From Welwitschia mirabilis (taxonomy: Eukaryota > Gnetophyta > Gnetopsida > Welwitschiales), in the NCBI GenBank assembly GCA_051453625.1, contig JBOZIK010000001.1:280504441-280553725 (forward strand): 49,285 bases of DNA. Direction: 5' to 3'. Under the pieces are notes generated by a model. That model was not told the DNA's origin. It saw only the letters and a program-made list of their open reading frames with translations, and did not search any database. The position numbers were made by a program, and so were the translations under genes. Shown one piece after another: positions 36,131-46,685 of this stretch (the first letter of the stretch is position 1; each line of letters starts with the position of its first letter).

Positions 36131-37250
36131 ACTAGAAAAGAACACCTAAAAGTGAACTACATCAAATCCCTATCAATCCTAAAATACATCATGAATCAAG
36201 TTATGAGAATAACCATAGGAGCCATTTACATGAGAGATTCCAAAGAAACCAAAATAATCCATTAGATTTTCAATCCTGTGAGTTTCAAGGTAACTTTAAA
36301 ATTAATCAACCTAGATAAACCTTAAAAGAATATCTCTAGCCCCAATTTTTAAGTATATCCTTATATAGTATTCATCCTCCTAATGCTAATAGAATTGACT
36401 TTAAGCTAGTAATTATTTAACTTCCTCTACATTTTTATAGTTTAAATTCTAAGGATTCTTACTTATGTCTTAAAGAATTTAATTGTGTCCTCTATACAAT
36501 TCCTTAAAGATCCAATATATTCAATACACTTATATTAAGGTTATTCTCTTTTTTTCTCAAATAAAATGTAAAATCTTAAAGTTTAATTATAAAATTCTTC
36601 CTTAGTTATAAGATAAATGCTAGGCAAAAGATCATAAACTTTTAATAAAAGGATATTAAAACATCTTCTTACACATGAGAAATATTTCAAAATCTACTTC
36701 TTAGATTCCTAGAATATGGTTTTAAGAAAGATAAAGTTATAGGTTTATTTTATGAACGCATGTCATCCAATCATATGAAACTTGTAGAATTGATGTGTAG
36801 ATGTAGTTTCCTACACTTATAAATTGATGAAGCTAGGGATTTTCTTAAAAGCATAGATGAAAGTTCAATGATAGATCCACTAGTATATTTATAGTTCCTA
36901 ACAACACTAAGGTCAAGTAAAATTTGGAAGAACATCTAAAAATATTAAGACTCTTAATACCAATTCTAAATTCATTATTTCACTTCCTCATTACAATATT
37001 TATCTTGTGGATATTCATGAAACTTATGAATGCTCACGGTTTTAAGGTGTAGTGAAATAATAAATTCATGCTCTAGAATAACAATGGAAAAATCCAAAAG
37101 TAAACAATATCCATTCTAACACTTATAACTCTAGATGGAGGAACCAATCAAATTTTGTATGAAAATAAATTTTACCTAAAAATAAGATAATACTAATTAA
37201 GAATCTACTAGTTAATCTAAAATTTAAAGCCTCCTTCAAATTTCAACTCT
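36130..37250 (+). pseudogene. Decayed gag of element C
   Basis: Reading across stops gives the capsid pieces IDFKLVII, LPLHFYSLNSKDSYLCLKEF (family F-x-GL-x3-DPY-x-HL-x-EF), FQNLLLRFLEYGF, LFYERMSSNHMKLVELMCRC and IDEARDFLKSI. The order matches plant gypsy gag. The knuckle at 36992-37033 reads YNIYLVDIHETYEC: the C-x2-C-x4-H-x4-C spacing is intact, but the first two cysteines are tyrosine. NTYNSRWRNQSNF follows (about 37112-37157), a typical post-knuckle segment. Stops and frameshifts are scattered throughout. Non-functional. Confidence 0.75.
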
Positions 37251-37619
37251 TTAGAGGCCATACTTCATAAGTTCATAGAAGCTCAACATCATATGAATAC
37301 CTTACAATAATAATTTAATCAACAAACCTCTTCCACATTATAAAAGTTATAACAAGGTATGCAAAAATTAAGCTAAATTACTACACATATTCTTACATCA
37401 CTAAATCAATATAATAAGGGTAATATTTCTAGTGGACATGAGCCTAACCCTGGTAGTTTTAAGTTGATAAAAATTCATAAATTAAGGAAATCAAGATTAT
37501 TCATTTGAGAAGTGATTAATAAATTAACAAAGAGGTATAATAGAAACTATCCCAAGAATAAGCAGTACAACAAAGTAAGCCTAAAATTAAAAATATGATA
37601 GAGAAAAAACATGAACTAG

Positions 37620-38260
37620 AAGAAGTTGCTCTAACCTATAAAGAACCCCTACACTTTCCTTAACAACTTAGAAAAAATAAATTGGCTAAGAATCAACAAG
37701 TAGCACTAGAAAGTTTCAAGGAAGTGAAGATCAACATCTCTTTTAGAAGCTATCAAGCACGTACCCTCATACATTAAATTCTTGAAAGACCTATGTATTA
37801 TTAAAAGGAGGTTAATTATAAAGATTAAATCCTAACTCACCTAATCAAGTCCTCCCAAAATATAAAGATTTAAGATGCCCTACCATATCCATTATAATTA
37901 GAAACACAAACTCTCAACAAGCCTTATTAGATCTTAGAGCTAGTGTTAATATTTTACCCTACAGTGTTCATAAGGTACTTTGTCTGAATAATCTTAAAAA
38001 TACCAAAATCCAATTAGAATTAGCTGATAATTATTTAAAAGTATCCTTGGGTATAATAGAGGATGTGATTATTCAAGTCAAAATTTATTACTTTCCCATG
38101 GATGTTATAGCTTTTGGGAGGGGACAAAACTAAAATTCATACCATTCTAATCATCTCAAAAAGACATTTTCTTATTGCTTCTAATACATTTATCAATTAT
38201 ACAAATGGTCTTATGAATATTTCATTTAGTAACATGATCATTAATTTTGATATCGCTAAT
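37620..38260 (+). pseudogene. Gag-protease junction and retropepsin of element C
   Basis: LRKNKLAKNQ and KEVKINI, then VPSYIKFLKDLCIIKRRL (37761 onward) and YKDLRCPTISIII form the usual run-up to protease in Athila-like polyproteins. The protease core reads ALLDLRASVNILPYS (37921-37966); the catalytic Asp is kept but the next Gly is Arg. It is followed by KIQLELADNYLKV and GIIEDVIIQV. A frameshift near 38115 moves reading to another frame, where NYTNGLMNISFSNMIINFDI matches the protease C-terminal NGLMKLSFGNM-type segment. This is the clearest protein similarity among the retroelements here; inactive because of the frameshift and the G-to-R change. Confidence 0.82.
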
Positions 38261-38281
38261 ACCATAAAGTAACTTAAGGGT

Positions 38282-38834
38282 TTGGATGAAGTAAAGTTTG
38301 TTGAAAGTCTTGATGATGACCTTCATCCTCCTTCATATGAGAAAAATGTTTTCCCTAATTATCTACCTTTCTTGAATTATGATTCATATGTTAATCTTGA
38401 AAGAAACTATTCTCTTGATGTGGACTTTTCTCTTAAGGATTTAAGATATATATTTGATGATGATCCTATTCATTCTTTGATTTTTAACCCATCCATGTCT
38501 TCATTTAGGAAAAATGCATTACATGAATTATTGGACATGCAAGAAAAATAAATAGGATGGTTCATGTATGACCTAGAATATTTGCATCCTAATGAGTATT
38601 CTCTTCATATTCTTTCTTAGTTTTCTAAACTCATGTATAAAGTCTTATCATGAAAACATTCCTAGGTCTGATTTGTTACTTAATCATTCATCATATCCCT
38701 TTGAGTTTAAAAACCACAATCCTTTAGAATTTTCCTCTTCATCCATGGTTAAACACCCTTCTTGTGAGTCTAACTTGTTGCATCTCTTAGTTTTTTTTAC
38801 TGATGACATATCAAATACTATCCTATATTACTAA
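38282..38834 (+). pseudogene. Acidic segment downstream of element C protease
   Basis: An 89-codon open stretch (38282-38548) continues nearly in frame from the protease, separated by one stop. It is acidic and aromatic (for example EVKFVESLDDDLHPPSYEK and LDVDFSLKDLRYIFDDDPI). In relatives the protease-RT linker is also acidic and poorly conserved, so this is probably that linker. After its stop, shifted frames continue to about 38834 (YHENIPRSDLLLNHSSYPF) without any recognisable RT. The start at 38282 is not a true start. Confidence 0.5.
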
Positions 38835-38840
38835 TGAAAT

Positions 38841-39374
38841 GAAGTTTTTAGTAAGCTAATATTAGATGTCATAGGAGAGAATCTAGATCATAAGACTGAT
38901 CATGAGTAAGTTACAATAAAGCTAATCTGAACATTAAGTGAATTTGGATGTAGAAGATAACTAAACTAGCAAAACATATTTAGGTGGTTGACTGGCATTC
39001 TCCAGGGGATTATCTACATTTTAATAAGAAAAAATTAATACTATTAAGGGATCAATCAACTATGATTAGAAGATCAATCATCCAAACCAACCAATACTTT
39101 CAAGGGGTAAACCCTTATGAATGAACTTTAGAAATGATTAATACAATTAACCAGCACTAGACTTAGGGTCAACCACTCCACTCAGTTTACTTCTCTAAAT
39201 ACTTAAGTTAAGGAAATGGATCAACTTTCAACTCAAAGGGGTTAACCATTAGATTAATGAATAATAAAAGTATAGACATTATAAACTATTCAAAACTATT
39301 GTAACTTCATCTAGAAAAATCAATCAGCTATTTTTAAGTGCCCTCATAGTCATATATTTGATCCTTATATCCTA
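38841..39374. other. Unassigned DNA with repeated gtcaacc-type phrases
   Basis: Contains repeated short phrases such as ggtggttgactgg, gggatcaatcaac, gggtcaaccactcc and aaggggttaacc. Similar phrases occur in the copia-like LTR at 48600-48800, so this may be a decayed LTR of that kind. Not proven. Confidence 0.3.
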
Positions 39375-39654
39375 TTCTACATTCAAATTTTTGAAGGTCC
39401 AAGGATTTAACAGAGATTGTTAAATAAAAAACTAAGTGGAACCTACCTAGATGATTTAATTGTTAATTTCTTTATTTATTCTTTATTTATTAGAACACTA
39501 TTATTTGAAATACCATTCTTTATTTTATTAGTTAAAACCTATTATGCTGTAATTATTACTTTAAGCACTTTATTTTTTGTAACCATAATAATAAATAATA
39601 TTATTTTTATAGTTTTTTATTGTTTATTTAATAATAATATTTTAGTGGGTAAAT

Positions 39655-40250
39655 TAGGTGATTACATTAATTATTATTTATCTTTTTTTAATAACTATTA
39701 CATTTAAAATACCATGATTAACATATTTTTTGGTTTAATGCAAATAAAAGATTATTGTAACAACTATAATTATGTTAGGTTATTTTAATATTTGCTTTAG
39801 TAATGCATGCTAAAGTAACTCCCGTAATCATGAAAATGCACTTGCTTTTGTTAGTGGTTAATATGTACTTATTAATTATTTTAATATGGTATTTTAAATG
39901 CAAAAGTTAGTTACATTAATTATTACTTTATTTTCTCTTTGTAACTACTACATTTAAAATACCATGATTAGCATATTTTCTTGGTTTAATGCAAATATAG
40001 AATCTTGTAACAACTATAATTATTATATATTATTTTAATATTTTATTTAGTAATGCATGCTAAAGTAACTTCCATAATAATGACATTTTACTTTATTTTG
40101 CAAGTCGTTAATATGTACTCATTATGGCATTTGATTATTTTTTAAGCATTATTTTGTTATTTAAAGTAACTTTCATAATCATGACATTACACTTTCTTTG
40201 TTATTGGTTAATATGTACTCATTATGGCAATTGGTTGTTTCTCAAACATT
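39655..40250 (+). repeat. 249 bp tandem duplication in the left LTR of element D, with a third partial unit
   Basis: accatgatta at 39712 recurs at 39961, and the flanking 180 bp match (tttaatgcaaat, gtaacaactataatta, gtaatgcatgctaaagtaac). A third partial copy starts near 40158 (taaagtaactttcataatca). The right LTR has a single copy. Confidence 0.85.
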
Positions 40251-40696
40251 ACTTATTATTATTATAAATGAAAATTCACTTAGTGGCTAAGTAAGGTAAT
40301 GATTAGTATTTATGTAATTCTTACCTATTACAAATCTAACAATAAGAAAGTACTGAAACAAAATGGAATAGTAGGCAAATAAAAGGAATAACTTATATTT
40401 TACATGGTTTGGGCTCTTTTTATCTTATGTTCACAAGAAGAAATGCAGAGCTCTATTGATTAATTAGGAGCAAATGTATTCAGATATAAAAAACAACCCT
40501 TTAATAAGTTTATATAGCCTCAGGGTTAGGATTACAAGCCAATCCCCTTTTAGAGCTTTAAGTAAGGGTCAATTCTAAAACATAACATTTCAACATGCAT
40601 AAAATGTTTGAATCCGCATATCAACATTACTATATTTGTTTTATGATGGTGTGTCTTCATATCCTTGTGTCTCTTTTAATTCCCATATTTTTTTGC

Positions 40697-40704
40697 TATA
40701 AATA
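40697..40704 (+). promoter_or_regulatory. TATA-like box in the left LTR of element D
   Basis: tataaata in gctataaataggactttctt. The right LTR has aataaata at 47353-47360 in the same context. Likely the original core promoter. Confidence 0.5.
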
Positions 40705-41293
40705 GGACTTTCTTCTTCTTGTATTTGCATATTTCTAAGAAATCCTCTATTATTAAATCTTGGCGATTTTGAAACTTAGAGCTTGAAAAGAATTAGAGTC
40801 TTCAAATCTTTAAAAGTTTTGAATTCTTTAAAGTTTGCAAGTCTTACATTTGATTCTAGTTATGATGCTGGGATATTTTCTTTAATTCTTGTATGATTCT
40901 TATTTTGTATCTTTGTATGGTCTTGTACCATTCTTGAATCTTGTATGATTCTAAGTTTCATTTTATTTCTATATTTTCTATTTCGTGTATAGTTCCAAAC
41001 CTATTCTTGCATTTCATTTCTATTAATAATTTTTTACCAAGTCTTATAAATTGTCCTTTGAGCCATCTTGATATTATCTTGTGATCAACCATTGACCTAT
41101 ATTATGATATGTTAAATTATGAAAATAAAATTAGAGAGTGTAATCTATGTTAAGAGTCTTAAGGTATTAATACTAAACCTATAGGAAGAAAAGGGATTGT
41201 GATCTTATTCCTTCTAGTTGTGGGTAACTGGATTACTAGAAATTATTATGGAATAATAATATAGAAGATCATATGAAAATGAGGTCATGCTCA

Positions 41294-41520
41294 CATCTTG
41301 GATTATTTTGGCATGGCATGAGTGGATTATTTTGACTGTACATTCTTGGTTACATCTTGGATTATTTTGATAGTGAATTCTTGGATTATTTTAGCATTGC
41401 ATTCTTAGGTTGTTTTAACTATAGATTTTTGGTTACATCTTGGATTATTTTGATACTCCATTCTTGGATTATTTTGGTAGTGTATTCTTGGACTTTTTTG
41501 ATTATACATTCTTAGATATT
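41294..41520 (+). repeat. 24 bp imperfect minisatellite in the left LTR of element D
   Basis: Units of the form tcttggattattttgatagt or a variant, plus about four bases, repeat about eight times with some longer units (ggttacatcttgg). The open frames it creates (8-residue repeats such as DYFDTPFL) are by-products of the 24 bp period. Confidence 0.85.
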
Positions 41521-42339
41521 ATTATAATTTCTTACCTTGAGCTTGAGAATCTTATACCTACCTATTCCCTGCCATGGACCATACTGGGGAAGGTGATGAT
41601 TACGATTCTCACACCATACTTATATGTGTAGGAATAACTGAAAAGAATGATGCTAAAATGAGCTAATGGCTGCATACAACTTGGTGTCATCTACATATTT
41701 TGATATTTTATTACATGAATAATAATTGAAGAATCATGTGTGTCCTAGAACATGTGCATATTTGTAGATAGTTCATCTTCTTACTTATTACATGTTTAGA
41801 TTATCTTATACTATCAGATAGCTTGATATAATGTTAACATTTATCATGCTCTAGTTGTGTTAGTATATAAGCATAAATATACATTTGTTAGTTTCTTAGA
41901 ATTTGCAATAATATAGATGATCTTCTCCCTCAATACAAAAGTTATTTTTGAGAATTACATATGTGTACTAATGTCTTAGAAGTTAGCTTATTAATATAGC
42001 AAAACATAACTAGTTTATTTTTAATATTTGATAGTTGTAAGTATAGTTATATTTTGTTCATTATAATTTATTCTCAAGTGAAAATAAAAGCCAATAATAT
42101 TTATTAATAGACATAAATATAATAGTAAAATAAAGATAGATCAAGATTCATGTAAATGCTTTATGACATTTCTTCAACATTAAACTCATACGCCAACCCA
42201 TTACTTATGAATGCTACTTCCTAATATTACTTTCTTACATCACTTCAGAATGTCACTTTTTAATGTTATGGCTTTTCTAAAATTCTCAAGAAATTCCCTC
42301 TTATGATCTAATCATTTGAAATTTTAACATGTATTTTGG

Positions 42340-43470
42340 TACCTAAAGAGGTTGATGGGATTTGAAAAAGGTGCGATTATGTTTTCTTCTAGCTAGAAGT
42401 ATGAGGTTTGGTCAAAAGGCACCATAGCAAGGCACAACAAGGGTAAGTTGAGGAGATGCATGTGAAAGGATTAGATGCAAGGTTGTAGAGAAATATTATA
42501 AGTACAAACATGGAGGTGGTTTCATCAAATATCATTAGAGGAATAACTTTTAAATGTTACTAATGTCAAGTATATTAAATAAGAAGGAGATTCTCAAATA
42601 TTTCTTAGACTACAAATTTACATTTATAATAAAAATAAGCCTTTTATGGCTAAGGTTAAGAATTATGTATGTCAAAGAACCAAATACGAAAAGGGATGAG
42701 ATTTTAAAGTTCTTCAATTATATTTTTGACGTAAATAGTCATCGAAAAATTTCTCCTGCTAGTGAAATTTCTACATTTCTAGAACCATTTTGCATTATGA
42801 AAACCTTAGGCCTTACTTAAAATAGCATAACTGAGGCTGCATTCTCTAAGGTAATCATACAATACATACTATTTCTAAATTTTGGAGAAACACTAAAGAA
42901 AAATCACATAGAATATGATCCACTTTCATTAGGTTTCAATTAAAAAATTCATTGATACATTTCAGATGATGATTTTTACCTCTAAGAGAGGAGATGTTTG
43001 ATAAAAGAGATGAATCTCATAGGGTCTGCATATGACTAGTATATTTGTAACAACATTAAGTCTTACCGTTTTTTTAGAGCCTCACGTGATACTTTGCATG
43101 GTGTTTCCCTAGTATCAGATACTTCTTTCGAGGATTTGCATTTAGATCTTCCTTTAAAGAAGGGAAGATTATTTTACTACCAAAGGTTTTATTATTTTAT
43201 TTGTTGAAGGTTTTTTCTTCAAACTTTACTCAAATGAGAAGCTACACATATCTTTCATCCATTTGTATGATTATAAGAAATTAAGACTTGTTAAGAAAGA
43301 TCCTAAAAAACCTAAATAAAACCCTAATGTTATTTGCTTTATGGATTTTTTGAGTTTCATCTATGCTGCTTTGGAAATAGAGGCTTTGCAAAGATATATT
43401 CTTAAAGATGATAAATACAAGTAGTACATAGAGAAGCCTTTGAATATTATCAAAATAAGTCATGTGCTAA
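42340..43470 (+). other. Unrecognised region with open stretches inside element D
   Basis: An 88-codon open stretch at 42554-42820 contains KRDEILKFFNYIFDVNSH and SEISTFLEPF. Further partly open segments follow (SLVSDTSFEDLHLDLPLKKG near 43110-43165; FMDFLSFIYAALEIEALQ near 43340-43395). Base composition is a little less AT-rich than around it. I recognise no family on either strand. It could be a second captured gene fragment or decayed retroelement sequence. Confidence 0.3.
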
Positions 43471-44213
43471 TACAATGTAATTGTTTTATGGGAAGCGGCT
43501 TAATAGTGATCTAATAAAACATCTCATTTGATGCACTTAGTAATATTTCATGCAAAACCTCTAATTAAATATTATGTAACTTTGATGAATAATGTAAACC
43601 ATGAAAAATTAAATTTAAAACTCAAATGAAGTACTTTTTATAGATGATAACCTACAAATGTAAACTAGGCTAGACATGAAAATGTCATTTCTAGTTGGTA
43701 AACAAAGACACTGACATTAAAGAGTTATTGTTGCAAAGAAACCCAGAAAGTTCACATGCTCTCTACAGCCTAGTTTATTAAAAATTAATTGCCTTACTTC
43801 TTACACTCGTGATTTGCTGCTCTAAAAGAATCAAGAAGAATGTAGGCTGAGGGATTAAGCTAATCCTTTCACATATTCATTTTGAATGATATTATTTTTA
43901 TATTATAGCTTATTAGTTACAATATCCTTCATCTTTACAAAATAGAAAGCTAGAGAATTTTACGTAGACACTCTTACATTGTAATTGGTAGGAGGATTAG
44001 CATTTATCATTCTTACCTTAAATATATAGGCAAAAAAAAAGGGAAGAAAAAAAATTCAATAATAATCCCATAGCTAAGTGAGCAATGATTAAATTACAAT
44101 TAAAAAAATTAAAGTCCATAGAAATAATAAAGAAACATATGAGGTTGTTGGAAAAATATTTAATTATTATAGTAAGGAAAAGGCTCTAATAGCCACGGAA
44201 CTAGTTTATGCAT

Positions 44214-44223
44214 NNNNNNNNNN
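44214..44223. other. Assembly gap, 10 N
   Basis: Run of N, probably of nominal length. Confidence 1.
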
Positions 44224-44472
44224 AGATGTGAATTCAGCCTTCATTATCTATAGGTGTTATTAAGTGAGGAGATGTTGACAGAATTAGATTTTCTATTCAA
44301 CATCGATTGACTAAGTAAAAATGAAGAATTTATAGGCCTTCATACCCTCTTTGTGCTTTTTCAAAATGTTCTTCTCTTTTGTTTTTCTTAATTGAAACTT
44401 TACTTTGATTGTCTAAATATAAAATCATATAATCAACTAAGAATTAATATTATCCTCTAATGTTTCACACTT

Positions 44473-44703
44473 TTACTTATTAGCAACAAATCCAGTACTA
44501 TAAGCATAAGCATTACCATTAATGGTGACAATGAGGTGGTTAGAAAAATTATCTAATGAACAGTTTCCTATATCTATTGCCTTAACAAAGAACCCCATCA
44601 TTTTAAACATGGCCAACTGGTGATTCTTTATCTCTTTCACCTTTAGCTTTACAAAAGCCTATGGGTCTTCCATCAAATCCAACAAATGAAAGCTATTACT
44701 AGG
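44473..44703 (-). pseudogene. Lhcb (LHCII chlorophyll a/b-binding protein) C-terminal pseudogene fragment
   Basis: The minus strand reads 77 codons ending in TAA. In order: SNSFHLLDLMEDP (family GGSFDPLGLADDP), a TAG stop at 44659-44661 where the family has Glu, then AFVKLKVKEIKNHQLAMFKM (family AF-x-x-LKVKEIKNGRLAMF), MGFFVKAIDIGN (family GFFVQAIVTG), LDNFSNHL (family LENLADHL), and NGNAYAYSTGFVANK at the end (family NNNAWAYATNFVPGK). These are the third helix, amphipathic helix and C-terminus of a light-harvesting complex II apoprotein. The Glu and Asn chlorophyll ligands of EIKN and the His of the last helix are kept; the Arg after them is Gln and the Gln ligand after GFFV is Lys. Upstream the match breaks: ctaaatata replaces the Tyr-Pro approach (TAG for Tyr). 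Only faint possible similarity is seen at 44760-44850. The symbol is left blank because Lhcb1, 2 and 3 cannot be separated. Confidence 0.88.
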
Positions 44704-45052
44704 CTAAATATAAGATAAAATATTGTCTTTTTAATCCAATTATCAAAATGAACTTACCATGATCTTTCACATTCTACATTTTTACTTAGAAATAATCTAG
44801 AAAATAGAGGAATCAACACTGATGCTCTAAGAAGAATCCTTAACCCTAACAAATTCATATGCTTTAGGGGATGTCACTTGTTTATGTTCTACTCAATACA
44901 ATTGATATGAAAGATTAAAATGTATCTTTTGCATGCATACATTACCTTTCCATAATTGAGGACTTATAGATCCAAAATGATAGCCTAAATGGATGTGGGA
45001 TAGATGAATATTAGAAAGTAGTAAATTAATATTTAAAATAATAATAATAAGT

Positions 45053-45083
45053 TATATATATTTATATATATATATATATATAA
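45053..45083. repeat. (TA)n microsatellite
   Basis: About 30 bp of TA dinucleotides with one interruption, preceded by a short (AAT)n run (45036-45050). Confidence 0.95.
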
Positions 45084-46662
45084 AACTAATATTTTAAATG
45101 GAGATATGTATTAGTTTCTACAGTCATTTTTCCACCAATACTACTCTTTCCTAATGCCACTAAACTAGATAAGAGGATATGAAATGAGACTAATAATGTA
45201 CATGAATGTGATTCCTAATAGTCTGATGGTTACATCATATTTCTTTCATAACAAAATCGATGGATTAAATATGGAAGATAAAATACAATAAGGTAAAAAA
45301 AAAAACATGTGGATGGATAGTGGAGCTTAGGTGGCATAAAATAGAGTTAGTGGAAGATCTTTCTTTAGATAAAGTATATGTTAATAAACATAATTTATGA
45401 GTTAATAGAGCTTAACATAGAACTTCTTGGTGATTTATGAAAATCTTACAATTCTGAATGGCTTAAAAATAAAACATTACACTCATAAGATTGTGAATAA
45501 ATTCTAGGATTTTCAAGGATCCAATAGCAGGTATTCATATAGAATACATTGAAAATAATAAAGGAAATCTAAAGCATTTATTCCTTACAATTCAAACAAG
45601 GAATTCTTGCATTGTTACCTTTCTAAACCCATGTGAAGGTTTAGGTTTTCATAGATCATGTATAGAAATAGAGATCATTATATTTTTATAGAAGAATGTT
45701 CAAACTTAAATAAGCTAGGTGATTGAAATTGATTGTGATCAAATCCTTTTTTTTATGTTATCATCTCTTATAGAAATACAAGACCATGTTGTTTTGAGAA
45801 GGTTTATTCATGAAGAATGATATTCAATTTTGTTGTTATGAGAAGCAATATTCATTTAATAATATATCTAATAAAAATGGATTCAAAATGAAGAGGAAAA
45901 TGAAGAAAAGAAAAAGGTCACTTAGAGAGAAGTGCATGAACTCAACTGATGATGATGTCAATAGATTTAATATTATTGAGTCAACGAGTCTAAAAGAATA
46001 GCAATGGCTACTTTCCACTAGTAACTCTTGTTTGACTTGAAGCATGATGGATATTCTAGATTATGTTATTAAACAACATTAAATATTTAAATAACAAGGT
46101 TAGGGTACACTCATTAGGCTATTTTACCATGAGAATAACCATCCTCTATTACAATCAAGTAACATAAAGAAAACAATTAACAACAAATAGAATGATATAA
46201 AAAAGGAAGAAACTTTGTAGAGGCTTAATCATTCTAGACTCAAGAGGCATTTAGTATTGTAATTATCAAAGAATTAATATCATCAATTAACAACATTTAT
46301 GAACAACATTAATAAATTATATGGCATTGAAGGAAGAGTTTTTTAACAAAATATTAATTATCATTTTTATTTATTCCTTACAAGTCATTTTGAAGTTCTT
46401 TAGAGATGGGTTTTGCATTAAGTCCCAAAGATAATAATTTAATATCCATAGTTAAACAATTAATAAGTGGATATTCAACTAAACTATACATTTAAAGTTT
46501 GATTAATTAAAGTTTTAGATCAAAATAGAGCTACTTAAATGAAGGTAAATTCAACTTTACAAAGTACAATGATTAGGAGATATAGAAGTACAAGCTACTT
46601 GGGAATATAAAATAGATGTATTATAGTAAACAACTAAGTTTTTTATTCAGGTTTCAAGGATA
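45084..46662. other. Right part of element D interior, no gene recognised
   Basis: Short overlapping open stretches at 45810-46045 on both strands are Lys/Arg-rich or hydrophobic mirror images with no known motif. Nothing else was seen. Confidence 0.3.
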
Positions 46663-46685
46663 AAACTTTTTAAGGGATAGATAAA
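46663..46685 (+). other. Possible polypurine tract before the right LTR of element D
   Basis: The stretch ends aagggatagataaa directly before tgtcacatcc. It is purine-rich with a few T, compatible with a decayed polypurine tract. Confidence 0.45.

Larger units (their letters stand above)
34123..38840 (+). mobile_element. Element C: truncated Athila-like Ty3/gypsy element with gag and protease
   Basis: Contains a probable 5' LTR, a decayed tRNA-Asp-type primer site, a pyrimidine-rich leader, gag with capsid and zinc-knuckle remnants, a protease remnant and a downstream open stretch. No RT, integrase or 3' LTR was found before element D begins at 39375, so the right end is lost or was never present. 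The gag-protease part is the best preserved retroelement coding sequence of the window. Confidence 0.72.
39375..41967 (+). repeat. Left LTR of element D (2593 bp)
   Basis: The first 37 bases align without gaps to the start of the right LTR (tgtcacatccagatttcta), here ttctacattcaaatttttg. Similarity continues through tttagtgggtaaatta, ggtttaatgcaaat, the TATA box, the 24 bp tandem repeat and the ccttgagctt to catgtgtaggaa segment. It ends at about aattacatatgtgta. It is longer than the right copy because of a 249 bp tandem duplication and a segment of about 310 bp (about 40325-40645) absent from the right LTR. Confidence 0.82.

Noticed and set aside
41440-41631. Open stretch with 8-residue repeats in the left D LTR, and similar ones at 47770-48140
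   Set aside because: The 24 bp minisatellite creates them; the two LTRs do not share one maintained frame.
44704-44760. Apparent intron on the minus strand (GTAAGT ... TTTAG) just upstream of the Lhcb fragment
   Set aside because: The sites look good, but the sequence before the donor does not give a convincing Lhcb exon, so it may be chance or a deletion scar. The upstream reading (for example LFLSKNVECERSW against the family KNG-x-x-FGEAVW region) is too weak to annotate.
45810-46045. Overlapping open stretches on both strands
   Set aside because: They mirror each other in a purine-rich patch; no recognisable protein.
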